64,000 nucleotides of DNA from Meghimatium bilineatum (GCA_034231615.1 CM067315.1:30482133-30546132), one strand, 5' to 3'; numbered from the stretch's first letter, positions 33,601-37,273 are shown. Notes: generated from the letters alone by a model not told the origin. Program-made: numbers and translations.

Positions 33601-33794
33601 CTGTAGGTAGAAGCTGTGGGGCGTCATCATTCAACTCTGCTCTAGCGAATATAGATTTTCCTATACCAATAAACTCTACATTACCTACAACAAACAAAAA
33701 TAACAAGCACAAATATAATTATTTCAAGTTTGGCCAACACTGTATTATGTATACTGAGCGTCGCCATCTTGATTATATTAAAAACTTCAACCAT
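12595..33794 (-). CDS. COLGALT-like: procollagen galactosyltransferase (COLGALT/GLT25D family), ten exons, 3' part outside the window
   Basis: This is the only recognised host gene. The family transfers galactose from UDP-Gal to hydroxylysine of collagen in the ER lumen and has two glycosyltransferase domains. Ten minus-strand exons match the human family members in order and spacing: signal peptide; LPTVVVATLVRNKAHSLPW; RSDHNVDN; DWTEKRF; IDADVTLENN with the D-x-D motif; YYSNFWGGM; VPMVHS; a DDIILFA segment; and the domain-2 start YMINLKRRPARR with IVDAVDG and LNSS. Splice phases agree across nearly all junctions. The rest of domain 2 and any ER-retention tail must lie beyond the satellite, left of base 1. 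Oddities: about three frame breaks (exons 1, 3 and 6), a missing stretch of about 18 codons between exons 1 and 2, and one GC donor. It may be a functional gene with assembly indels or a decaying copy. Introns are mostly transposable elements. Confidence 0.87.
12662..12880. repeat. COLGALT intron 9 (part) with a short direct duplication
   Basis: A 35-bp string beginning AGTAACATCT (about 12,738 and 12,789) occurs twice. Nothing else is recognised. Confidence 0.5.
12880..13210 (+). mobile_element. LINE reverse-transcriptase fragment
   Basis: With frameshifts it reads MKINKENTEVMFIGRKPNTI, then KINDQLLK, then a degraded FKYLGSI-type motif. This is the RT thumb region of an RTE-like LINE just after the YADD motif. 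Both ends are truncated. Confidence 0.75.
13215..13376 (+). mobile_element. SINE-B copy
   Basis: Starts GTCGAAGACGAATGTATCAG, carries the CCATTGGCGCAAATAAAACG core and ends GCTGAAGAAGAAG. Within COLGALT intron 9. Confidence 0.88.
13380..13510 (+). mobile_element. SINE-T body fragment (headless)
   Basis: Shares CCTAAGAAAAGGGCACCAGA and GTCAATGAAAAATACAGACT with the longer minus-strand copy at 18,985-19,332, which has a tRNA-like head. Confidence 0.5.
13604..13710 (-). CDS. COLGALT-like: COLGALT exon 9: start of GT domain 2
   Basis: The acceptor is TTTGCAG and the donor GTTAGT. It encodes IYMINLKRRPARRLRMLTAF and then DYLEIDAKIVDAVDG. This is the glycosyltransferase family 25 signature segment (human VFVISLARRPDRRERM...VVDAVDG). 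It leaves two bases for exon 10 (Lys). Confidence 0.9.
13728..13935 (+). mobile_element. LINE-Y C-terminal fragment
   Basis: Encodes TIMEGMMPGRRTRDRPRRWM, then TEAGRLAQD, the basic tail typical of the LINE-Y ORF end. It contains one in-frame stop. It lies next to COLGALT exon 9, in antisense. Confidence 0.75.
13995..14250 (-). mobile_element. SINE-A copy
   Basis: Complete in order from CTTCTTCTTTCATTCTCAAA to TTGCTATTCTTTGCTCC (reverse of the GAA tail to the 5' end). Confidence 0.85.
14245..14530 (+). mobile_element. LINE C-terminal fragment with Cys-rich motif
   Basis: With one frameshift it reads RLRSHMFRKLKIC, then CNCGLSPETAEHILHAC, and ends LPDLRGSMDDLKRIIQFIEA. A C-x-C...H...C zinc-knuckle after the RT domain is typical of Jockey/CR1-like LINE ends. 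Confidence 0.65.
14735..14905. repeat. tandem triplication across the GC splice donor
   Basis: TGTATACAAACTACAACAAA occurs three times, the last two followed by ATGACACATAACTTGCCTGA. The final copy contains the COLGALT exon 8 donor. Confidence 0.9.
14885..14964 (-). CDS. COLGALT-like: COLGALT exon 8 with a GC 5' splice site
   Basis: The acceptor is TTTTCAG. It encodes VQEVPPLYSSPHVYIPEKRK and then DKLGFDQ, matching the linker DGPPMRASAHV...KIGFDE between the two GT domains. The reading frame ends GATCAG followed by GCAAGT, so the donor is GC rather than GT. The donor region lies in a short tandem triplication (14,741-14,905). Confidence 0.84.
15180..15665. other. intronic sequence, nothing recognised
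   Basis: AT-rich sequence with a short (TG)n run near 15,522. I see no coding or repeat signature. Confidence 0.5.
15668..15904 (+). mobile_element. SINE-A copy
   Basis: GGGGAGCAAAGAATAGCAAC at the 5' end, GTCGTAAAAGGCGACTAAGG, the core, and the tail AACGCAGAAGAAGAAG. Confidence 0.9.
15978..16246 (+). mobile_element. SINE-A copy (diverged 3' end)
   Basis: Begins CATGTGTTGCCTGGGCCT and runs through the hairpin-forming block and core to GCACACAGAAGAAATC. Confidence 0.85.
16535..16858 (+). repeat. 23-bp minisatellite, left half
   Basis: Unit TTATCCTTATCTTTAAAATA plus AAC, about 14 copies. The same repeat resumes at 18,297 after a LINE, so it is one array split by an insertion. Confidence 0.93.
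16859..18296 (+). mobile_element. 5'-truncated L1* LINE inserted in the minisatellite
   Basis: Reads from the RT catalytic region LRYADDTVLIAKSEEVLQDL (YADD at 16,906-16,917) through FLNIKKTEVMVISKKQ, FKYLGTMITTNGRSSTEI, MWFYRRMLRIPWTARKTNVE and QSSFFGHFMRK to ...YASRHGT-stop. The stop TGA is the first unit of a TGATGATGAT tail. Stops and frameshifts are present, so it is a dead copy. It is interrupted by a foldback element at 17,159-17,760. Confidence 0.92.
17159..17760. mobile_element. foldback element: near-perfect 531-bp palindrome with a 71-bp leader
   Basis: The flanking LINE sequence CAACAGAAATAA is duplicated (17,147-17,158 and 17,761-17,772). The insert has about 71 bp of unique leader (AACCAAATGGTCAGAGGG...) and then two arms, 17,230-17,494 and 17,495-17,760, with no spacer. 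The centre is GCATTCATATGAATGC. Only about three mismatches and one 1-bp indel separate the arms. No protein is visible. It is a nonautonomous hairpin element of unknown class. Confidence 0.9.
18297..18413 (+). repeat. 23-bp minisatellite, right half
   Basis: Resumes ATCTTTAAAATAAGCTTGTC and decays toward COLGALT exon 7, which starts directly afterwards. Confidence 0.8.
18414..18533 (-). CDS. COLGALT-like: COLGALT exon 7
   Basis: The acceptor is GTGAACAG and the donor GTGAGT. It encodes GESMYVINTEYFGKVMIPLD and on to ERDQFDHVKLEAM, equivalent to human VHVCNEHRYGYMNVPVKS...ERVNFIHLILEAL. The frame is open throughout and the phases (1 in, 1 out) match. Confidence 0.84.
18585..18838 (+). repeat. 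30-bp minisatellite
   Basis: Unit CTCTTAATCCCATGGTTCAT plus CCTCAACTCA, about eight diverged copies. Both strands are open over short stretches because the unit is a multiple of 3; not a gene. Confidence 0.9.
18985..19332 (-). mobile_element. SINE-T copy with tRNA-like head
   Basis: The minus-strand 5' end (19,262-19,331) is tRNA-like: TAGTTAATTGGTTAA as the A-box/D-arm and GGTTCAACTCCC as the B-box, about 35 bases apart, with no matching acceptor stem. The body carries GGGCACCAGATCTGGAAAGC and TCAATGAAAAATACAGG, shared with 13,380-13,510. Confidence 0.6.
19372..19535 (-). mobile_element. SINE-A fragment
   Basis: AACTCCTGCAGATTAGCAGG through the core to ATGGGATGGGTCAGCCAACT. The 5' third is missing. 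Confidence 0.82.
19540..19845. other. intronic sequence, nothing recognised
   Basis: Mixed-composition sequence between two SINEs. I see no coding or repeat pattern. Confidence 0.45.
19848..20002 (-). mobile_element. SINE-B copy
   Basis: TTCTTCTTCAGCGTTCATTC at the tail, ACAGGACAATGGTCCTAC hairpin, and the core to CACATCCATCTTCGATGG. Confidence 0.88.
20312..20525 (-). CDS. possible first coding exon of an unidentified gene
   Basis: An open frame starts MACWCGDFQMFDIEYVEVAP, continues KMTLGPSSKNDFTANLHVLY, SSPGNILIIKEHKYNRFV, and ends CDLVYSVAKQFN at a GTAAAG donor. Composition is protein-like (Trp, Cys, balanced charge) and unlike the translated repeats around it. Upstream (20,560-20,860) lies a less AT-rich region with CCAAT-type motifs and ATGGCGGCTCTTGCC, which looks like a 5' region. 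I do not recognise the family. It sits in a COLGALT intron on the same strand, which is unusual; it could be a nested gene, a retained processed fragment or chance. Confidence 0.4.
21037..21242 (-). CDS. COLGALT-like: COLGALT exon 6 (one-base frame break)
   Basis: The acceptor is TCCTCAG and the donor GTAAGT. It opens GYYIRSSNYLSIVDREIFG, then continues VFPVPMVHSAILINL to RDDIILFAHSVKALG in the next frame. The family reads QGYY...F.VPMVHS.FL.DL...DDII.FA, so a single surplus base near 21,184 (GGAGG) splits one continuous exon. The outer phases (0 in, 1 out) suit exons 5 and 7. Confidence 0.87.
21318..21470 (-). mobile_element. SINE-B copy
   Basis: CTTCTTCAGCGTTCATTCTC to CCAACACATCCATCTTCAGAGG. 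Confidence 0.88.
21590..21955 (-). mobile_element. LINE-Y C-terminal fragment split by a SINE-B
   Basis: Minus strand: HIRRHNKMEQLIMEGMVPGS, then RGKGRQK, then after the SINE the terminal TTTIWKEYVM. This is the same order as the better LINE-Y copy at 37,274-38,583. Confidence 0.75.
21657..21818 (-). mobile_element. SINE-B copy inside LINE-Y
   Basis: A SINE-B without a recognisable 5' extension. Both flanks carry GTTTAAA, probably the target duplication. Confidence 0.88.
22075..22225. repeat. short minisatellite (about 34-36 bp units)
   Basis: AGTTCTGAATGGAGACATTG and TCAGATAAAGTA alternate about four to five times. Confidence 0.82.
22340..22515. repeat. interspersed repeat tail, also at 27,390-27,550
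   Basis: Both places carry a GAGAAACC(A/C)CTC motif, an AAGAATT and TCACAATTCCT-type stretch, and end in an AACAACAAC or AATAATAATAAC tail. It looks like the 3' end of a retroelement whose coding part I cannot identify. Confidence 0.35.
22702..22905 (-). mobile_element. SINE-A copy, 3' portion, interrupted by a DNA transposon
   Basis: Runs from TTCTTCTTCTGCTGCATTTG through the core to AACCTTAGTCTCCTTCTCT. The missing 5' end (TTTGCATGGAAAGTAAACAG ... TTGCTATTCTTTGCTC) is found at 25,104-25,141, on the far side of the transposon. Confidence 0.9.
22909..25100 (-). mobile_element. 2.19-kb DNA transposon with CACTGCGCAACA termini
   Basis: The ends are perfect inverted copies: CACTGCGCAACA at 22,909-22,920 and TGTTGCGCAGTG at 25,089-25,100. 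A second inverted block (CCTACTGAAAATG ... GAGAAAAACGAATAT) lies 50-90 bp inside each end. TAA flanks both sides. It contains one long minus-strand ORF and is inserted in a SINE-A. CACTG termini and a 2-3 bp duplication recall CACTA/EnSpm-like elements, but the protein does not look like a standard CACTA transposase to me. Confidence 0.9.
23071..24750 (-). pseudogene. transposon-encoded protein, 558 residues with one internal stop
   Basis: The frame starts MDSIMSRKCVNSANNFCYVC and runs 451 codons to HGNEKGAW, then TAA (about 23,395-23,397), and continues in the same frame as SFKCVVQNFLGNH to the end YKRKRKQ. The N-terminus is Cys-rich (CYVCG, FGCK-GDQDKPWAPH-ICCITC, DCYFCMV), suggesting zinc binding. 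Further in are YCCFLCEWDSRQRTHYI and, near the C-terminus, SNEHGERFHQDIALMEKRYQ. Uncharacterised proteins with this architecture recur in many animal genomes. The inverted repeats here identify it as the product of a DNA transposon, presumably its transposase; I cannot name catalytic residues with confidence. A single stop codon suggests recent inactivation or an error. Confidence 0.8.
25104..25150 (-). mobile_element. 5' remnant of the split SINE-A
   Basis: TTTGCATGGAAAGTAAACAG then GCTATTCTTTGCTC. Completes the SINE at 22,702-22,905. Confidence 0.85.
25228..25468 (-). mobile_element. SINE-A copy
   Basis: TTCTTTCTCAAATTCCTGCT through a shortened core to GCAATTCTTTGCTCCC. Confidence 0.8.
25700..26060 (-). 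mobile_element. LINE-Z C-terminal fragment
   Basis: The minus strand is open for 105 codons: MTSPNAKDNINLLGRKDQSI, LNNHLSRIQPQHTPGCWLCI and ETVDHHLFECPALDDIRKML. The C-x-x-C...H-x(4)-C knuckle and the ECPALDD motif mark the tail of a LINE with an RNase H-type end. The 3' region to about 25,700 recurs at 40,890-41,425. Confidence 0.85.
26108..26183 (-). CDS. COLGALT-like: COLGALT exon 5
   Basis: The acceptor is GTTGCAAG and the donor GTAAAC. It encodes LVIGPMLNASVEGYYSNFWG and then GMSEK, the counterpart of human VVAPMLDSQTYYSNFWCGIT. Phase 2 in and phase 0 out, consistent with both neighbours. It sits between a LINE-Z remnant and unrecognised intronic sequence. Confidence 0.87.
26190..26375. 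other. intronic sequence, nothing recognised
   Basis: Very AT-rich, with an ATATATATATAT run near 26,290 and repeated CACT(C)TAACA words. Confidence 0.45.
26381..26645 (-). mobile_element. SINE-A copy
   Basis: ATTCTTCTTCTGCATTTG to TTCTTATGACATGCATGG. Carries a partial internal duplication of the core (ATTATCTGCGGCATTCAGTC). Confidence 0.8.
26690..26962 (+). mobile_element. SINE-A copy, near full length
   Basis: CATGTGTTGCCTGGGCC to AATGCAGAAGAAGAAGAC. Contains the GGGATGG/CCATCCC hairpin. Confidence 0.9.
27014..27075 (-). mobile_element. SINE-A 5' fragment
   Basis: ACATGCATGGAAGGTAAACA and TTGCTATTCTTTGCT only. Confidence 0.7.
27080..27735. other. intronic sequence, mostly unrecognised
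   Basis: Contains the tail-like repeat noted at 22,340 (here 27,390-27,550) and ATA-rich runs. No convincing coding segment. Confidence 0.4.
27738..27835 (-). mobile_element. SINE-B fragment
   Basis: CCAGCAGGATGTAGTTCAGA to GGCCCAACACATGCAATTTT. Confidence 0.75.
27879..27943 (-). CDS. COLGALT-like: COLGALT exon 4 with the D-x-D motif
   Basis: The acceptor is TTGATAG and the donor GTAAGT. It encodes MIDADVTLENNRTLQILMGQ, matching the human FADTDNILTNNQTLRLLIEQ segment. The D-A-D corresponds to the metal/UDP-sugar binding D-x-D of GT domain 1 in this family. It starts in phase 0 and ends in phase 2, which fits exon 5. Confidence 0.85.
28045..28330 (+). mobile_element. LINE C-terminal fragment
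   Basis: Reads TVEHLLIDCPYISTDRKKLV, then SLYGSLSQL..TCTFF. This is the same zinc-knuckle type tail as LINE-Z but a different family. A (CTAT)n run follows. Confidence 0.65.
28262..28562 (-). mobile_element. LINE-R C-terminal part, downstream piece
   Basis: Minus strand: VTLRERIRNDNIRQITKTIP, then VLEHIKRQQIKWFSHASRLP. It continues the sequence left at 29,101, so the two were one element before L1* inserted. Confidence 0.82.
28563..29100 (+). mobile_element. 5'-truncated L1* LINE inserted in LINE-R
   Basis: Only the last part of the ORF: TEMWFYRRMLRIP, (interruption), WTARKTNVEVLKESNAQ, RQSSFFGHFIRQGGLENIV to a HGT-stop end and a TGATGATGATGAT tail. It is flanked by AATGTCACTCC (28,552-28,562) and AATGACACTCC (29,101-29,111). 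Confidence 0.88.
28607..28774 (-). mobile_element. LINE-C 3' fragment inserted in L1*
   Basis: On the minus strand it reads TWTDNIKEWTGLDISTLIRI and ends NVVPLRP-stop; the copy at 41,545-41,752 is close. ATACCAT is duplicated at 28,600-28,606 and 28,775-28,781. Confidence 0.88.
29101..29265 (-). mobile_element. LINE-R upstream piece
   Basis: Minus strand: LYKTIIIPSLCYQCQTWTMT, AQDKSKIVTAEMTRLRRIL, then GVSF at the insertion point. Confidence 0.8.
29283..29425 (+). mobile_element. SINE-B copy (diverged)
   Basis: GCAACACACTGCATTGTTAT, CCAATGTCCTGCTACAAGA and GAGTTTGAGAATGAACGA with an imperfect GAA tail. Confidence 0.75.
29512..29775 (-). mobile_element. SINE-A copy with about 110 bp of foreign sequence inside
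   Basis: Tail and 3' part to TGTCATGTTTTACAG at about 29,600, then unrelated sequence, then ACACCTTTCAGCCTAACACA from about 29,715. Confidence 0.7.
29905..30205. repeat. 17/34-bp minisatellite
   Basis: AAGTAATGTAACTAG and AAGTAATGTATAAG alternate about ten times. Confidence 0.93.
30215..30478 (+). mobile_element. SINE-A copy
   Basis: From TCAGGGTGCAAAAAACAG and GTAAGAGGCGACTAAGGAGG to GTTTGAGAACAAATGCAGAAG. Confidence 0.85.
30545..30672. repeat. about 45-bp triplicated segment beside exon 3
   Basis: TATTCAGCTCATTGTGATGT with TTTTACTACTAATTT-type joints, three copies. Confidence 0.8.
30710..30821 (-). CDS. COLGALT-like: COLGALT exon 3 (frame break near its 3' end)
   Basis: The acceptor is CTTTAG and the donor GTGAGT. 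It encodes GYTDEESLCDWTEKRFANVI and on to ALEHARNIWA, equivalent to the family's DE..KHWTKERHQ...A...FAR.W.ADYILF. After WA the sequence is four bases too short to give the usual A-D-Y-L-F, and the exon ends in phase 2 while exon 4 starts in phase 0. A 4-bp deletion just before the donor explains both facts. Confidence 0.82.
30945..31892 (+). repeat. 32-bp minisatellite, about 29 copies
   Basis: Unit AAGCTTGTCCTAAGACCAGA plus GACACCTGTTGT. Unit-specific variants (GTTCTAAG, GTACTAAG, GTTAGCTT, CTTATCC, CTTTTCC) recur in the same order about 416 bp apart, so 13 units were duplicated as a block. It lies in COLGALT intron 2. Confidence 0.97.
31936..32092 (-). mobile_element. SINE-B copy
   Basis: GGGTCTTCTTCTTCATCG to CGCCAATGTCTTCGGCGG; perfect core and hairpin. 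Confidence 0.9.
32250..32668 (+). repeat. 52-bp minisatellite, about eight copies
   Basis: Unit TCATAAAGTTCAAGAATCTG, CAAGAGTTTTGTTTTGTAAC, TATTGAGTGGTG. Some units lack the GTTTT duplication. Confidence 0.95.
32799..32911 (-). CDS. COLGALT-like: COLGALT exon 2
   Basis: The acceptor is CTCCTAG and the donor GTAAAA. It encodes IRSDHNVDNSTAMLPEWL and onward, the segment equivalent to human ...ATDHNVDNTT. The phase joins the split Trp of exon 1. The family normally has about 18 residues (YLGxLERLDYPxxR type) between exon 1's LPW and this segment; no matching sequence is visible in 32,912-33,554, which holds a SINE-A, a SINE-B and no other recognisable coding segment. Confidence 0.85.
33050..33183 (-). 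mobile_element. SINE-A 3' portion
   Basis: CTTCTTTTGCGTTCATCTC to GCCTGACACATCCGACTTCA. Confidence 0.8.
33241..33400 (+). mobile_element. SINE-B copy with clear target duplication
   Basis: A 160-bp insert flanked by GAACTCCATAA (33,230-33,240 and 33,401-33,411). Reads GCAGAAGATGGATGTGTCGG to GATGAAGAAGAA. Confidence 0.95.
33555..33794 (-). CDS. COLGALT-like: COLGALT exon 1: start, signal peptide and beginning of GT domain 1
   Basis: Two in-frame ATGs lie at 33,794 and 33,767; I prefer 33,767 (AAGATGGCG). It opens MATLSIHNTVLAKLE followed by a hydrophobic stretch (IIIFVLVIFVCC), as expected for an ER-lumen enzyme. The conserved part, from GNVEFIGIGK to LPTVVVATLVRNKAHSLPW, is in the next frame. 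One surplus base in the T-run (plus-strand A-run, about 33,696-33,700) would join the two. Alternatively 33,684 is a true acceptor (TTGTTTGTTGTAG) and the signal peptide comes from elsewhere. The donor is GTAAGA at 33,549-33,554, phase 2 inside a Trp codon. Confidence 0.72.
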
Positions 33795-33929
33795 AACTTG
33801 TCTGCACGTGAATGCTCTCTGGGCGGAGGATTGACGTAAAGCTATTGAGAAGATAATATGCTTATTGTTGCGTTGGTGAAACCCCTGTGTGCTGCCGTGG
33901 ACAGAAAAGAGGTTCAAATAAGTAAAGTG

Positions 33930-33990
33930 TCGCTGTAACATGTCATGCATGTCGTAAGAGGCGACTAAGAGGGTTTTGGAGAAAGTCTGT
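33930..33990 (+). mobile_element. SINE-A 5' fragment upstream of the COLGALT start
   Basis: CATGCATGTCGTAAGAGGCG then ACTAAGAGGGTTTTGGA only. Confidence 0.65.
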
Positions 33991-34164
33991 AGAGAGCTTG
34001 TGCTCCAACCCACACCCTTATAAAAAAATTCAATATTTAGTACAATGGACAGACAAAAGATAGGATCCTCCTCCTTTCTAGTTGTTCTTTATAAAAACCT
34101 TCAATATTCCACAAAACGATGTGATTATCTTTTTTATGTATTACCCCCCCCCCCCCCCCAATTT

Positions 34165-34372
34165 CTCATCGGTCGTGTATGCAAGCCGCATCGCCCAAGA
34201 CAGAGAGGAATTCAGAGAGTTCATTGGTAAGACAACGTTCTGGAAAGTATACATCACATGACAATAACTTATGATGGTAAATGCAAGACCGAAATTATAA
34301 GCAGAATAGGACAAGCAAAAGCAGCATTCCATAAAATTGCATTATTGGAGGACGGGTAATGTTTCATTCTCA
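34165..34372 (+). mobile_element. two adjoining LINE fragments
   Basis: 34,165-34,262 gives ASRIAQDREEFREFIGKTTF and ends WKVYIT-stop (LINE-Y type end). 34,265-34,372 gives GKCKTEIISRIGQAKAAFHK, an RT-thumb motif from another copy. A C17 run precedes them at 34,144-34,160. Confidence 0.75.
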
Positions 34373-34397
34373 TTCATTAGTAAAAGTAACCAAAAAA

Positions 34398-34470
34398 AAT
34401 TCTGACGTCGAATGTTTCAGGTCGAATGGTGCATAAGTTGCAGCCTAGCTGTAAAACATGATACAATACA
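34398..34470 (+). mobile_element. SINE-A/B-type core fragment
   Basis: GACGTCGAATGTTTCAGGTC and AGCTGTAAAACATGATACAA; nothing on either side belongs to the SINE. Confidence 0.6.
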
Positions 34471-34474
34471 TAGT

Positions 34475-34815
34475 GCAAAGAGTGCCACATTGCTATCATG
34501 CAGACCCAGGGTGAGCAGAAACCAAGATTCTAAAAGTACCCTCTCGTGGTGCACCCTGGGAACAGAAGCACAGCGGCTTATGCTGTGTTCCTTGCCAAAA
34601 AATTTATATTTCATGTCCGTGAAGGTTGAAGATAAAATAATAACTTAGGGGGGGGGGAAGACAAGCATTATCTCTGACAACTCTGCGCCACACGCATCGG
34701 CAATGTCGACCCATGGTGACGCAAGTCACTCTAGCTCTGTCAGCCGACATGAAGATATATTGTGGAGCGGCCAGTATCAGTGTCCCGAGATAGGTAGATG
34801 TCATTACGAATATCG
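34475..34815 (+). repeat. interspersed repeat D, copy 1
   Basis: Shares with 42,718-42,985 the blocks CGGACCCAGGGTTAGCAGA (here CAGACCCAGGGTGAGCAGA), AAAAGTACC(C)TC(T)CGTGGTG, GCTGTGTTCCTTGCCAA and GTGTCCCGAGATAGGTAGAT. No protein recognised. Confidence 0.65.
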
Positions 34816-34889
34816 AAAATCGTGCGCAAGTCTCAAGGGGAGTAAGACTGGCATACTATAATGAGAGGGCAGCACATCACTAGAGGGCA

Positions 34890-35127
34890 GCGCCACGTGA
34901 AGATGTGTCATGTGACGTATTCCTTCCAGAACGTTGTCTTCCAAATGAACTCTCTGAACCTCTCTCTGTCTTGGGCGATGTGGCTTGCATTTTCTAGCGA
35001 TGTATTCATGTTATCTTTACTGTCGTCAGTCCATCGTCTTCTTGGTCTGCCCTTTCTCCTCATTCCAGGTACTCTTTCCTCCATTATTTGTCTTTCATTA
35101 TTAGTTGTGTCTCTTTATATGACCAAA
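34890..35127 (-). mobile_element. LINE-Y 3' piece of an interrupted copy
   Basis: Minus strand: FGHIKRHN, then EERVPGMRRKGRPRRRWTDD-type sequence (with frameshifts), and a GKTTFWKEY-like end. The upstream piece is at 35,863-36,045. Confidence 0.78.
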
Positions 35128-35862
35128 CACTAATAGATCTAGTCAATAAATCAAGTCATGAATATGGACTGGATATAAATATCCAAAAAACAAAAACCAT
35201 GATAATCAGCAAAGACACAGAAGAACAAGAGCTAAACATAAACATACATGGAGAGAAACTACAACAAGTAAAACAGTATCAATATCTTGGAAACATAGTC
35301 ACAAATGATGGCAGGTGTGAAACAAGTTAGACGGAGAATATGAATGGCTAAAAGTATCTTCAATGACATGAGGAAAATATTAACATCTAAACAAATTACA
35401 AACAAGTTAAACATGAAAATTATAAAAATGCTACATCTACTCTATATTAATGTATGGCTCAGAAACATGGGCACTAAATAAACAATTAGAAGATAGAATT
35501 GATGCCTTTGAGATGTGGGTATATAGAAGAATAGGGAGAACATCATGGAAAGAGAAGAAAACAAATAAAGAGGTACTAAATACACTTAATATGAAGAAAG
35601 AACTACTAAGAGAAATAAAGATCAGGTAAATAAAATATTTTGGTCACATTAAAAGACGTAACACCTTATTGAAGATCTTACTTGAGGGTAAAGTCAAAGG
35701 GAGGCGAGCAAGAGGTAGGCAGAGATACAAATGGGAGAGTAACATCACACGATGGACAAGTTACAGCCTAGCAGAATGCACCACCAAGACAAGAGACAGG
35801 AGATGTTGGAGATCCGTTGCAGCCAATCTTCGTTGCGGAGACGGCACTTAATGATAATGATG
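35128..35862 (+). mobile_element. 5'-truncated LINE inserted in LINE-Y
   Basis: Reads YGLDINIQKTKTMIISKDTE, QQVKQYQYLGNIVTNDGRCE, YGSETWALNKQLEDRI, FEMWVYRRIGRTSWKEKKTN, YFGHIKRRNTLLKILLEGKV and ends AANLRCGDGT-stop with a TGATAATGATGAT tail. Flanked by ATATGACCAAA at 35,117-35,127 and 35,863-35,873. It contains frameshifts and an internal stop. Confidence 0.92.
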
Positions 35863-36045
35863 ATATGACCAAAAAGGCGTAGTTTTCTTTTTGTTATTGT
35901 GTTTAGTAACCAACAGTCTGGAATCTTCAATGTGTTTATAATATCTGAGTTTCTAATTGTTTCCTTCCATGATATTCTAAATATCTTTCTGTAGCATTTC
36001 AGCTCGAAGGCGTTGATCTTCTTTGCCGCTGTTTACTTACACAGA
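35863..36045 (-). mobile_element. LINE-Y upstream piece of the interrupted copy
   Basis: Minus strand: INAFELKCYRKIFRISWKET, IRNSDIINTLKIPDCWLLNT, then KRKLRLFGHI at the insertion point. Confidence 0.82.
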
Positions 36046-36430
36046 CGTGAAGATAGAATAGAGAAAACGCTACATTGAAATCGGAACTAAAGCACTGTTC
36101 AACTCGAGACAAGCCTCTAGTCAACGGTGATTTAAAATATATGTAAAGACACAGACTTGGACGAGGGGTTCATAATATTGGTGAATGACACCTCGGTTAA
36201 GATGGCGAAGGAACTCAGGCCCAACTCTACTGTCGCGTTTTTCCTAAACCGGAATCTCATGGGGTTTATTGCTCACAAAGAGATAGTTAACTCTATCATT
36301 AGCTGCATCTCTATCAACAGCAACTTATAACAATACGTTTATAGACCACACACACACAAAACCCAGGATAATTCAAGTCCATGCTCCAACTGCCGAATAC
36401 GACGAAGAGGAAATATACGTATTTTATGTT
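36046..36430. other. unrecognised sequence
   Basis: Not AT-rich like the introns. I find no long frame and no match to the other repeats in the window. It could be an older retroelement body. Confidence 0.4.
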
Positions 36431-36434
36431 TTAA

Positions 36435-36645
36435 TACTGGAGGGAACTGTCGAATGTGGAAGAAGCAGAGCAGGGGAAATAAAGACATGGACAGACAACA
36501 TCAAGGAATGGACAAGACAATGTTTTTAATCACTCACCCGCATCAGTGAAGATAAAAATTGGTGGAGAACTATATGTTCTGAAGCCTACAATGTGGTACC
36601 TCTACGACCCTGACGGGTTGTGGGTTTATAGATCGATAGCGGAAT
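36435..36645 (+). mobile_element. LINE-C C-terminal fragment
   Basis: CRMWKKQSRGNKDMDRQHQG in one frame and KTWTDNIKEWT in another; ends NVVPLRP-stop. Third copy of the family in the window. Confidence 0.8.
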
Positions 36646-36930
36646 CATGTTCACAGATGAGGAATGCTTCAATACCTGATGGGTACATGAGCAATGCACC
36701 TAATTACAGGAGACAAGTACACTAGCAGCGGAACACCTCATGCGAGACAGGCGTAGTCGACCCAAACCTAAATACTTGATTACCGCCTCCCCGGAGACTG
36801 ACACCCGGGGACATGATTTGGCCTTAAATTACAAAGGCACAATGGGTAATAAATCGTCGCAGCGTAGAGTCAATACACATATGTCACCTGGCTAGAAATA
36901 TGAAGGCTATTTCGGGCTAAGGAAGCCCAC
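36646..36930. other. unrecognised sequence
   Basis: Comparatively GC-rich (CCTCCCCGGAGACTGACACC). No repeat or coding pattern identified. Confidence 0.35.
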
Positions 36931-36934
36931 CCGA

Positions 36935-37040
36935 ATAACAGGCATGCCGAAATCGGATGTGCTGGACCGGGTGGTGCAAACTATCGCAGACCTGCTGTGA
37001 AGTTGACAGCGCAACGTACTTCACGCTCACCTGCGGAAAT
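36935..37040 (+). mobile_element. diverged SINE core (SINE-C-like)
   Basis: CATGCCGAAATCGGATGTGC, GGTGCAAACTATCGCAGACC and GCGCAACGTACTTCACGCTC follow the order of the SINE-A core with different bases. Confidence 0.4.
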
Positions 37041-37084
37041 CAAAGGGACATTCGTTCTGGTTATCAAAGAGATAACGCGGAACA

Positions 37085-37273
37085 AGAAGATAGCACAATG
37101 TTAAATGACATCTTCAACAGTGGCTATATTCCATCGGATTTGCTACAATCAATTTTCATAGCCCTACCAAAGAAACCTGGTGCAGTAGATTGCGAAGATC
37201 ACATAACAATTAGTCTTATGAGTCAGATGACCAAGATTCTACTGCGCATAATAATGAGGCGTATAAGAGGAAA
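37085..37273 (+). mobile_element. L1* LINE, upstream piece
   Basis: Encodes MLNDIFNSGYIPSDLLQSIF, IALPKKPGAVDCEDHITISL and MSQMTKILLRIIMRRIRG, the N-terminal RT fingers. It continues at 38,584 after a LINE-Y insertion. Confidence 0.85.
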
